64,000 nt of DNA from contig NZ_BMTS01000016.1 in the NCBI RefSeq assembly GCF_014649795.1, positions 114,492 through 178,491 of the forward strand, given 5' to 3'. The notes below the pieces were generated by a model. The model was not told where the DNA came from. It saw nothing but the letters and a program-made list of their open reading frames with translations, and did not search any database. The position numbers were made by a program, and so were the translations under genes. Below, piece after piece: positions 9,201 through 15,910 of the stretch. Position 1 is the first letter of the stretch. Each line of letters opens with the position of its first letter. Origin of the DNA: Streptomyces melanogenes. Its GTDB lineage: Bacteria > Actinomycetota > Actinomycetes > Streptomycetales > Streptomycetaceae.

Positions 9201-9577
9201 CGCCGGTCCAGCGGACCGCTGGGCGCGGTCAGCGCGGAGACGGGTCCGAGCAGCACCGCCCCGAACAGGAACGTCGCGAGGACCCGGGCGCCGAGCACCG
9301 CGGCGACGGCGAAGGCCGCGCCCCGGTAGCCGCCGCCGAGGGCGTCCTCGGAGACCGCCGCTTGGAGTGCGAGGAGCAGGAGGACGAGGACGGCCAGGGC
9401 GTCGCCGATCCCGCCGACGAACTGCGCGCTCCACAGCCGCCTCAGCGGCGGGATGCGCAACAGGGCCCGTACGGCACGCTCGCGTGAGTCGGCGGCTAGG
9501 GCGTCGGAGATGGGGCTCACGACCGTGGGGGTCCCCCCTACGCCTTCGGAGCTCTGGGGATGCTCGGCTCGCGTCAT
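6275..9577 (-). CDS. tmk: Thymidylate kinase fused to an N-terminal MFS-like membrane domain
   Basis: The 1100-residue protein has three parts. Residues about 30-490 hold roughly a dozen hydrophobic segments resembling an MFS-type transporter. Residues about 512-720 are a complete dTMP kinase: P-loop ALEGGDGAGKST, TREPGATPVGKRLR, and the DRYIDSSVAYQGAGR lid/DR motif. The remaining ~380 residues are a charged coiled coil (repeated AEEEARRKAEEE-like heptads) followed by an acidic/proline tail with four imperfect copies of ETTVLPPVR. dTMP kinase makes dTDP for DNA synthesis. Fusion to a membrane domain is a known Streptomyces arrangement, but the role of that domain is unclear. The first ~15 codons (MTRAEHPQSSEGVGGTP) overlap a dispersed palindromic repeat, so a downstream start is possible. 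Confidence 0.9.
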   Translation of the reverse strand: MTRAEHPQSSEGVGGTPTVVSPISDALAADSRERAVRALLRIPPLRRLWSAQFVGGIGDALAVLVLLLLALQAAVSEDALGGGYRGAAFAVAAVLGARVLATFLFGAVLLGPVSALTAPSGPLDRRWTMVGADGVRAALLIVAPLWIDWTPDNALVFLLATAFVAGVAERFWTVCKESAAPALLPAPPLEGAAVRPLPDHLDALRRLSLRTTFASVPTAAAALLVAALVSKGLGKGIDWFSLHQAALGSYVAAGLFAASVSVLAMLELPDSQTPRARSPLEGLRRPSTGAGPDKGRTGAVPLLVLACGAVAGAIASAVAVAVLHAADLGGGPAAFALLVLALVGGTGAGIRTAPKVLPVLSRRRLLSLAIAVTGVALLAMGLVPDTATVLFIALLAGVAAGVAANSGHTLVDQETEEYRRARTTDHLQAVVRVAIGLGAILAPLVAAAIGPHRLAGDGFVFAHGGAGFTLMLVGALLLPVAAVVLAKTDDRQGVPLRRDLRDAVRGADPVQAPAPTGFFIALEGGDGAGKSTQAQALAEWIRAKGHEVVVTREPGATPVGKRLRSILLDVSSAGLSNRAEALLYAADRAEHIDSLVRPALERGAIVISDRYIDSSVAYQGAGRDLSPTEIARINRWATGGLVPHLTVLLDVAPETARERFTEAPDRLESEPPEFHARVRAGFLTLAAADPSRYLVVDAGQEPEAVTTVVRHRLDQMLPLSEAEVKAQEEARKAAEEEARRKAEEEAARKAEEERLERERQAQLAKLRAEEEERKRRELEEARRREEERQAEEARLRAEEARRLAEEERVRREAEAKAAAAEQERLRKQAEEQAKLRAEAEERRLEKQRRAEEALRRAEEARRLAEAASAAAAAAATASTAVASPSAPVASPSAPAQGPEDTSATRAKRKPEAESASEVTVPTPVLKPDARPEVSPDEITQEVPVPGADAPRRAEPGPAAAETTVLPQVPAEAAETTVLPPVRDADETTVLPPVREGARDADETAVLPPVRDGDRFPPGLFRDEREQEAERPNERTRELPQVNPDQLGAEPGAAAEPKRGRRPRRRSDWAEETPLDDLPSLADELLGPHADDDDDRRGRRR
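9526..9560. repeat. Dispersed GC palindromic repeat inside the tmk 5' end
   Basis: The segment contains GTGGGGGTCCCCC followed by CCTTCGGAGCTCTGGGG, related to the intergenic repeat at 9697-9745 (shared GCTAGGGCG and GGGGGTCCCCCC). It encodes part of the predicted N-terminus of the tmk fusion, which suggests a repeat inserted in or next to the coding start. Confidence 0.5.
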
Positions 9578-9650
9578 CCGCCCAGCCTATCCGGAGCGCC
9601 CAGATCCTCGAGGCCCCGCCCGAACATACGGGCGGCGACCTACGGCCTAC

Positions 9651-9745
9651 CTACCCAGCTGTGGGCAACAGTGCTACCCAGCTGTGGGCAATCGTGCCGC
9701 TAGGGCGATGGGGGTCCCCCCCTGCTCCTTAAGAGCTTGGGGGAG
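9651..9745. repeat. Two 18-bp direct repeats plus a GC hairpin between topA and tmk
   Basis: CTACCCAGCTGTGGGCAA occurs at 9651-9668 and 9674-9691 (23-bp period). It is followed by GGGGGTCCCCCC (about 9710-9722) and the partner GAGCTTGGGGGAGG, which can fold into a hairpin. The 234-bp gap 9578-9811 between the two minus-strand genes holds no other gene. The hairpin may terminate topA transcription. Confidence 0.55.
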
Positions 9746-9811
9746 GGTGGGCACAGCGGCACCCCGGCCCGGGGCAACGAACGCACCCCGGACCCGCCGC
9801 ACCCCGCCCTA

Positions 9812-12619
9812 CTACTCGGCCGCCGCAGTCTTCTTGGCGGCCGTCTTCTTGGCCGGAGCCTTCTTCACCGCAGCCGCAGTCTTCTTAGCGGCAGTCTTCT
9901 TCGCCGCGGTCTTCTTCGCGGGCGCCTTCTTAGCCACGGCCTTCTTCGCCGTCTTCTTGGCAGGCCCCTTGGCGCGCTTCTCCGCGAGCAGCTCGTAACC
10001 CCGCTCGGGAGTGATGTCCTCCACGCTGTCCCCGGTCCGCAGGGTCGCGTTGGTCTCGCCGTCCGTGACGTACGGCCCGAAGCGCCCGTCCTTCACGACG
10101 ACCGGCCGCTCGCTGACCGGGTCGGTGCCCAGCTCCTTGAGCGGCGGCTTGGCCGCCGCACGCCCGCGCGCCTTCGGCTGCGCGTAGATCGCCAGCGCCT
10201 CGTCCAGAGTGATGGAGAAGAGCTGGTCCTCCGACTCCAGCGAACGCGAGTCCGTGCCCTTCTTCAGGTACGGCCCGTACCGCCCGTTCTGCGCGGTGAT
10301 CTCGACGCCCTCGGCGTCGGCGCCCACCACGCGCGGCAGCGACATCAGCTTCAGGGCGTCGTCGAGCGTGACCGTGTCCAGGGCCATCGACTTGAAGAGC
10401 GAGGCCGTCCGCGGCTTCACCGCGTTCTTGCCCGTCTTCGGGGTGCCCTCCGGCAGGATCTCGGTGACGTACGGCCCGTAGCGGCCGTCCTTCGCCACGA
10501 TCTGGTTGCCGCTCACCGGGTCCGTGCCCAGCTCGAAGTCGCCGCTCGGCTTGGCCAGCAGCTCCTCCGCGTGCTCCACCGTCAGCTCGTCGGGCGCCAG
10601 GTCCTCCGGCACGTCGGCGCGCTGGTGGCCCTCGGCGTCCTTCTCACCGCGCTCGATGTACGGCCCGTAGCGGCCGACCCGCAGCACGATCCCGTTCCCC
10701 ACGGGGAACGAGGAGATCTCGCGCGCGTCGATCGCGCCGAGGTCCGTGACCAGCTCCTTCAGACCGCCGAGGTGGTCCCCGTCGCCGTTCCCGGCGTCGG
10801 AGGCCGCACCGGCCGCACCGGCCTCGCCCTCACCGAAGTAGAAGCGCTTCAGCCACGGCACCGACTGGGCCTCGCCCCGCGCGATGCGGTCGAGGTCGTC
10901 CTCCATGCGCGCGGTGAAGTCGTAGTCGACGAGCCGGCCGAAGTGCTTCTCCAGCAGGTTGACCACGGCGAAGCTCAGGAACGACGGGACCAGCGCCGTG
11001 CCCTTCTTGAAGACGTAGCCGCGGTCGAGGATCGTGCCGATGATCGACGCGTACGTCGAAGGACGGCCGATCTCGCGCTCTTCCAGCTCCTTGACCAGCG
11101 AGGCCTCGGTGTACCTGGCCGGCGGCTTGGTCGCGTGGCCGTCCGCGGTGATCTCCTCGGCCGACAGCGCGTCGCCCTCGGCGACCTGGGGCAGCCGCCG
11201 CTCGCGGTCGTCCAGCTCCGCGTTCGGGTCGTCGGCGCCCTCGACGTAGGCCTTCATGAAGCCGTGGAAGGTGATCGTCTTGCCGGACGCGGTGAACTCC
11301 GCGTCCCGCCCGTCGCTCGCCCGGCCCGCGATCTTCACGGTGACGGAGTTGCCGACCGCGTCCTTCATCTGGGACGCGACCGTCCGCTTCCAGATCAGCT
11401 CGTAGAGCCGGAACTGGTCGCCGGTCAGACCGGTCTCCGCCGGAGTGCGGAAACGATCACCCGACGGGCGGATCGCCTCGTGCGCCTCCTGCGCGTTCTT
11501 GACCTTCCCGGCGTACGTACGCGGCTTCTCCGGGAGGTAGTCGGCGCCGTACAACTGCGTGACCTGCGCACGGGCCGCCGAGACCGCGGTCTCGGAGAGC
11601 GTGGTGGAGTCCGTACGCATATAGGTGATGAAGCCGTTCTCGTACAGCTTCTGGGCGACCTGCATGGTGGCCTTGGCCCCGAAGCCGAGCTTGCGGGAGG
11701 CCTCCTGCTGGAGCGTCGTCGTACGGAACGGGGCGTACGGCGAGCGGCGGTACGGCTTGGACTCCACCGAACGCACGGCGAAGGCCGAGTCGGCGAGGGC
11801 GGCCGCCAGCGCCCTGGCGTTGGCCTCGTCGAGGTGGAGGACGTCGCTCTTCAGTTGTCCGTCGGGACCGAAGTCGCGGCCCTGTGCCACTCGGCGGCCG
11901 TCGACCGTCGCGAGCCGTGCCACCAGCGAGGACGGGTCGGAGGCGTCGCCCGCCCGGCCGGTGGAGAACGTCCCGGTCAGGTCCCAGTACTCAGCAGAAC
12001 GAAAAGCGATGCGCTCGCGTTCCCGCTCCACCACGAGCCGGGTCGCCACCGACTGGACGCGGCCCGCCGAGAGCCTCGGCATGACCTTCTTCCACAGGAC
12101 CGGCGAGACCTCGTAGCCGTAGAGGCGGTCGAGGATGCGGCGGGTCTCCTGGGCGTCGACCATGCGCTGGTTGAGCTCGCGCGGGTTGGCGACGGCGTCC
12201 CGGATGGCGTCCTTGGTGATCTCGTGGAAGACCATCCGGTGGACCGGGACCTTGGGCTTCAGGACTTCCTGCAGGTGCCACGCGATGGCTTCGCCCTCGC
12301 GGTCCTCATCGGTGGCGAGGAAGAGTTCGTCGGACTCGGCCAGCAGCTCCTTGAGCTTCCTGACCTGGGCCTTCTTGTCGGCGTTGACGACATAGATGGG
12401 CTGGAAGTCGTGTTCGACGTCCACACCGAGGCGGCGCACCTCGCCGGTGTACTTGTCGGGCACCTCGGCGGCGCCGTTCGGGAGGTCGCGGATGTGCCCG
12501 ACACTCGCCTCGACGACATAACCGGGGCCGAGGTAGCCCTTGATCGTCTTCGCCTTGGCAGGAGACTCGACGATGACGAGTCGGCGGCCGCCCTTTGCGG
12601 TCTCGCTGGTCGGGGACAA
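9812..12619 (-). CDS. topA: DNA topoisomerase I (type IA)
   Basis: The start is the TTG at 12619 (reads MSPTSETAKGGRRLVIVESP), preceded by GGAGAG; an upstream ATG at 12694 gives an unrelated leader. The protein has 935 residues. The Toprim domain shows VIVESPAKAKTI and LFLATDEDREGEAIAWH. The catalytic tyrosine is in GFITYMRTDS, and LSAGRVQSVATRL lies in the core. The C-terminus has repeated KDGRYGPYV-type modules instead of zinc fingers. It then ends in a lysine/alanine tail (AKKTAAKKT repeats) that probably grips DNA. It relaxes negative supercoils and is essential. The transcript probably continues toward tmk, with hairpin-rich repeats between. Confidence 0.95.
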   Translation of the reverse strand: MSPTSETAKGGRRLVIVESPAKAKTIKGYLGPGYVVEASVGHIRDLPNGAAEVPDKYTGEVRRLGVDVEHDFQPIYVVNADKKAQVRKLKELLAESDELFLATDEDREGEAIAWHLQEVLKPKVPVHRMVFHEITKDAIRDAVANPRELNQRMVDAQETRRILDRLYGYEVSPVLWKKVMPRLSAGRVQSVATRLVVERERERIAFRSAEYWDLTGTFSTGRAGDASDPSSLVARLATVDGRRVAQGRDFGPDGQLKSDVLHLDEANARALAAALADSAFAVRSVESKPYRRSPYAPFRTTTLQQEASRKLGFGAKATMQVAQKLYENGFITYMRTDSTTLSETAVSAARAQVTQLYGADYLPEKPRTYAGKVKNAQEAHEAIRPSGDRFRTPAETGLTGDQFRLYELIWKRTVASQMKDAVGNSVTVKIAGRASDGRDAEFTASGKTITFHGFMKAYVEGADDPNAELDDRERRLPQVAEGDALSAEEITADGHATKPPARYTEASLVKELEEREIGRPSTYASIIGTILDRGYVFKKGTALVPSFLSFAVVNLLEKHFGRLVDYDFTARMEDDLDRIARGEAQSVPWLKRFYFGEGEAGAAGAASDAGNGDGDHLGGLKELVTDLGAIDAREISSFPVGNGIVLRVGRYGPYIERGEKDAEGHQRADVPEDLAPDELTVEHAEELLAKPSGDFELGTDPVSGNQIVAKDGRYGPYVTEILPEGTPKTGKNAVKPRTASLFKSMALDTVTLDDALKLMSLPRVVGADAEGVEITAQNGRYGPYLKKGTDSRSLESEDQLFSITLDEALAIYAQPKARGRAAAKPPLKELGTDPVSERPVVVKDGRFGPYVTDGETNATLRTGDSVEDITPERGYELLAEKRAKGPAKKTAKKAVAKKAPAKKTAAKKTAAKKTAAAVKKAPAKKTAAKKTAAAE

Positions 12620-12867
12620 CTTCGCTCTTCTCTCCGGTCGGCACTCGGGTGGCACGTACGAGCTGTACGGTCGCTGCGGAGTGTGACGGTACAACCCGCC
12701 CCCGTGTCAAACAGCAAAAGCCCGCAGCGGCCACTCGAACGGTAACCCGACTTACGGCGAGTCTGCCGCCTGGACCGTCCCAGAACGTTCTGAAAAGCGT
12801 TTCGTCCCAGCGCCGACCTGGGCACGAGCCCGAAGGGCTCGGCGCGGCGCCACAAGATCGCCTGGAC

Positions 12868-13083
12868 TCACAGGCGTGTGAAGCACCACACCCCGGCGAC
12901 CAGGAAGACCGCGCCGAAGAAGACGGCCAGCGCCGCCGAGGCCACCAGCCCCGCCCCGTCCGCCACCGGCGCCCGGTGCCGCACGCGCACCCCCGTCCAC
13001 AGCAGCAGCGCGCTCCCGAACAGTACGAAAACCGTCCCCGCGAACACGGCCGGACCGACCTCCGCCCCACCCATCCCGTTCAT
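12868..13083 (-). CDS. Small two-helix membrane protein, 71 aa
   Basis: The ATG at 13083 (MNGMGGAEVGPAVFAG) removes a non-homologous 58-residue leader of the longer frame. Two hydrophobic helices are clear: about residues 9-29 (PAVFAGTVFVLFGSALLLW) and 46-68 (LVASAALAVFFGAVFLVAG). A basic loop (RVRHRAP) lies between them and suggests an N-out/C-out or inverted hairpin topology. It sits upstream of topA on the same strand, separated by 248 bases. Function unknown; small proteins of this kind are common beside topA in streptomycetes, from memory only. Confidence 0.65.
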   Translation of the reverse strand: MNGMGGAEVGPAVFAGTVFVLFGSALLLWTGVRVRHRAPVADGAGLVASAALAVFFGAVFLVAGVWCFTRL

Positions 13084-13359
13084 GGCGCGGATCCTGGCAC
13101 TCGCGGGAGGAGTCGAGGCGAACTCCAGGTGAACGACCACACCTCCATCCGGCCCAGCGGCGGGCGGACGGGCGTGTTGGGGCGGGGTGCGCGGTGGTGG
13201 GCAGCGGGGTTGGCCGAATTCACACCCTTGTTTTCCCTGCCCGCACCCGACGCCCACCGCCGGGCCGCCCCCGCCGGATGCGGGAGCGCCCCTACCTCAC
13301 CTGTCGTACGCGGCCCCTTCGCGCGCGGCCGTCCCGGCGGCGGCTCCGGGGCGCACGCG

Positions 13360-14883
13360 TCACTCGCCGACCGGCTCCAGGAAGCCCTGGCCGACCAGCA
13401 TCCGGATCGACTCCGGGGTGCGGTCGCGCAGCTGGACCGGGTCCTCGCCGATCAGCTGCGCGATGGCGTCGAGGATCCGGCCCGCGTCCAACTGGCCGTC
13501 GCAGACGCCCGCGAAGCCCGCGCCGACCGTGTCCACGGTGGTGGCCCGGCGCATGCCCCGGTTCTGCCGCAGCACCACGTGCTCCGGGTCCTCGGCGCCC
13601 GGCAGCCCGACCTGCTCCTGCACCACCTCGTCGGCGAGGCGGAACCGGTCGGCGAGCAGGGCCGCGTCGTCGTGCGTCCGCAGATACTCCTGCCGGGCGA
13701 AGTGGGCCCGGACGGTCTCGCCGAGCGGCTGCTCGACCGGGTGCGGCCACTCCTCGACGGTGATCGACGGCTCCTCGGAGCCCGACTTGAACAGCGTGAT
13801 CCAGCCGAAGCCGACCGCCTTGGTCCTGCGCGCCTCGAACTCGTCGAGCCACGCCCCGTACCGCTCCGCGTAGGCCTCGGGGTCGGTGCGGTGGTCCCCG
13901 GCGTCCCGCAGCCACAGCTCCGCGTACTGGGTGACGTCCTGGACCTCGCGCTGCACGATCCAGGCGTCGCAGCCGCGCGGCACCCACGAGCGCAGCCGCT
14001 CCTGCCACTCCTCGCCCTCCACGTGCTGCCAGTTGGCGAGGAACTGCGCGTATCCCCCCTCGTTCAGCCGGGCTCCCGCCTGCTGGACGAGCGTGCGGCA
14101 CAGGTCGTCCCCGCCCATGCCGCCGTCCCGGTACGTCAGCCGGGCGCCCGGCGAGATGACGAACGGCGGGTTGGACACGATCAGGTCGTACGTCCCGGAG
14201 CCCACCGGCTCGTAGAGCGAGCCCTCGCGCAGCTCCGCCTCGGGCGCGCCGGACAGGGCGAGGGTGAGGCGGGTGAAGGCGAGCGCGCGCGGGTTCAGGT
14301 CGGTGGCGGTGACCCGGGTCGCGTGCTGCGCCGCGTGCAGCGCCTGGATGCCGGAGCCGGTGCCGAGGTCGAGGGCGGTGGCCACCGGGGTGCGGACGGT
14401 GAGCCCGGCGAGCGTGGTGGACGCGCCGCCGACCCCGAGGACCATGCCCTCGTCGCGGCCGCTCGCGCCGCCCGCCCCGCCGACCGCGCAGCCGAGGTCG
14501 GAGACGATGAACCAGTCCTGGCCCTCCGGGCCGCCGTACGGGCGCACGTCAACCGCGGCGCGCACCTCGTCGCCCGTCCGGGTGAGCCAGCCGTCCTCCA
14601 GGGCCTCGTCGCCCGGCAGGGCTGCTCTGGCGCGCTCGTACGCCACGGGCTGCTGGAGCAGGAACAGCCGTACGAGCGTGTCGAGCGGCGAGCCGCCGCG
14701 GGTGGCCCGCAGGGCGGGCACGGTCTCGCTGCGGGCCAGCGCGGCGTAGGCGGGCGCGCCGAGCAGGTCGAGCAGGCCGTCGGCGGTGAACTCGGCCGCG
14801 AGCAGGGCGTCGCGGATCGCGGCGGCGCGGTCGGGCACGGGCAGGCCGGCGGGCGGGCTGGCGGAAACACTGGTCGTACTCAC
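13360..14883 (-). CDS. Class I SAM-dependent methyltransferase (HemK/RsmC-like, NPPF motif)
   Basis: The GTG at 14883 (VSTTSVSASPPAGLPVPDRA) gives 507 residues; the much longer open frame upstream is shadow. The N-terminal ~150 residues form a helical domain. The catalytic domain has ALDLGTGSGIQAL (motif I, near residue 170), TDLNPRALAFTRL (motif II) and VSNPPFV (motif IV), the NPPF of N6-adenine or glutamine methyltransferases. A C-terminal winged-helix-like extension follows (RLADEVVQEQVG onward). The target may be RNA, DNA or release factor; sequence alone does not decide. It has its own upstream gap and precedes no same-strand partner within 270 bases. Confidence 0.82.
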   Translation of the reverse strand: MSTTSVSASPPAGLPVPDRAAAIRDALLAAEFTADGLLDLLGAPAYAALARSETVPALRATRGGSPLDTLVRLFLLQQPVAYERARAALPGDEALEDGWLTRTGDEVRAAVDVRPYGGPEGQDWFIVSDLGCAVGGAGGASGRDEGMVLGVGGASTTLAGLTVRTPVATALDLGTGSGIQALHAAQHATRVTATDLNPRALAFTRLTLALSGAPEAELREGSLYEPVGSGTYDLIVSNPPFVISPGARLTYRDGGMGGDDLCRTLVQQAGARLNEGGYAQFLANWQHVEGEEWQERLRSWVPRGCDAWIVQREVQDVTQYAELWLRDAGDHRTDPEAYAERYGAWLDEFEARRTKAVGFGWITLFKSGSEEPSITVEEWPHPVEQPLGETVRAHFARQEYLRTHDDAALLADRFRLADEVVQEQVGLPGAEDPEHVVLRQNRGMRRATTVDTVGAGFAGVCDGQLDAGRILDAIAQLIGEDPVQLRDRTPESIRMLVGQGFLEPVGE

Positions 14884-14918
14884 CCCGCCATTGTGGCGGC
14901 TGGCACTGACAAACACCC

Positions 14919-14950
14919 ACGGCCCGGCACCCACACGGGGTCCGGGCCGT
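14919..14950 (-). terminator. Hairpin terminator after the lipoprotein gene
   Basis: The inverted arms ACGGCCCGG (14919-14927) and CCGGGCCGT (14942-14950) lie between the lipoprotein stop (14996) and the methyltransferase start (14883) on the minus strand. There is no U-tract, which is usual for Streptomyces terminators. Confidence 0.5.
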
Positions 14951-14995
14951 ACGAGAGGGCGTCCGCGCGACGGCGTTGCCCCTACGGAGTAGGGG

Positions 14996-15721
14996 CTACT
15001 CGCCGCTCGCCGAGGACGACGGCTTGGCCGAGTCGGACGGCTTCGCCGACTCCGAGGGCTTGCCGGATCCGGAAGGCTTCGCGGACTCCGAGGGCTTCGC
15101 GCCCCGGGAGGCGGAGCCCGAGGGGGACGCCTGCTTGGAGGCATCGCCACCGGCGGCGGGCGACGCCGAGGAGGCGGTCTGCTTCTGGCAGCCGGGCTGC
15201 TTCTGCATCGCCTTGCCGAGGTCGCCGGACTCCAGCTTCTTGAGGGCGTCGTCGCTGCTCTTGCTGATGGTGTTCAGCTGGTCGGCGACGCCCTTGAGGC
15301 CGTCGGCGAACTTCGCCTGGTCACCGGTGTCGAGCGCGTCGACCTTCTTCTTGAGGTCGGCGTACGAGGCGGAGGACGCCGTCAGCTCCTTGGCGGCCTC
15401 CTGCTGGGTCTTGTCGCCGTCCTTGACGGGCGGGACACCGGCCTTGTTGAGGCTGTCGGCAAGCGACTTGTACGCGTCGGAGATCTGCTGGAAGGCAGCC
15501 GAGTCCGTCTTCTGGACGTCAACCGGCTTGCTCTCGTCGGCCGTCTGCTTCTCGATGGCCGCGTTGGCGTCCGTGATCTTCTTGATCTGCGGCTGGGCCT
15601 GGTCGCAGAAGGTCTTGGCCCAGTCCTTCACCTTCTTGTCCGAGTCGTCGCTGCTGCAACCCGACAGTGCGAGCACCAGTACCGCGCCGCCGGACAGTGC
15701 GGCCGCAAGCTTCTTGTTCAC
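14996..15721 (-). CDS. Secreted lipoprotein with helical domain and Ser/Lys/Pro tail
   Basis: The GTG at 15721 gives 241 residues starting VNKKLAAALSGGAVLVLALSGC, a clean lipoprotein signal with the lipobox Cys at residue 22. Upstream in-frame starts would hide it. The mature protein is mostly helical, with one Cys pair candidate (FCDQ and GCQK). The last ~60 residues are low complexity, with repeated KPSESAKPS units that probably form a disordered cell-wall-spanning stalk. Small helical lipoproteins of this type are frequent in Streptomyces and mostly uncharacterised. The gene lies between the H+-pyrophosphatase and the methyltransferase, all on the minus strand but with hairpins between, so an operon is unlikely. 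Confidence 0.78.
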   Translation of the reverse strand: MNKKLAAALSGGAVLVLALSGCSSDDSDKKVKDWAKTFCDQAQPQIKKITDANAAIEKQTADESKPVDVQKTDSAAFQQISDAYKSLADSLNKAGVPPVKDGDKTQQEAAKELTASSASYADLKKKVDALDTGDQAKFADGLKGVADQLNTISKSSDDALKKLESGDLGKAMQKQPGCQKQTASSASPAAGGDASKQASPSGSASRGAKPSESAKPSGSGKPSESAKPSDSAKPSSSASGE

Positions 15722-15855
15722 CGGATCGGTCCCTTCCAAGGCTCTCGGCCCCGGAACATACACGCCAAGTGGGCGACAACCGCGTGCCCTACGCCGGATC
15801 TGCTCGCTTTTGGAGCCATTTGCACCAAGGGAGACAAGGCTCACGACCACAAAGC

Positions 15856-15895
15856 GACGGGCGGACGGTGCGTCAATCCGCACCGCCCGCCCGTC
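15856..15895 (-). terminator. Hairpin terminator after hppA
   Basis: The 17-bp arms at 15856-15872 and 15879-15895 match at 16 of 17 positions, with a 6-base loop. They begin 16 bases past the hppA stop on the minus strand. Confidence 0.65.
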
Positions 15896-15910
15896 CTTGC
15901 CGTGACTTCG

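Noticed and set aside
5882..9487. Long open frame (about 1200 codons) on the plus strand opposite the tmk fusion
   Set aside because: Pro/Arg/Gly-rich shadow of the antisense strand of a high-GC gene; no domain motifs, and the opposite frame carries the kinase motifs.
9812..12694. TopA start at the ATG 12694
   Set aside because: The 25-residue leader is non-homologous; the TTG at 12619 has the ribosome site and matches the family N-terminus.
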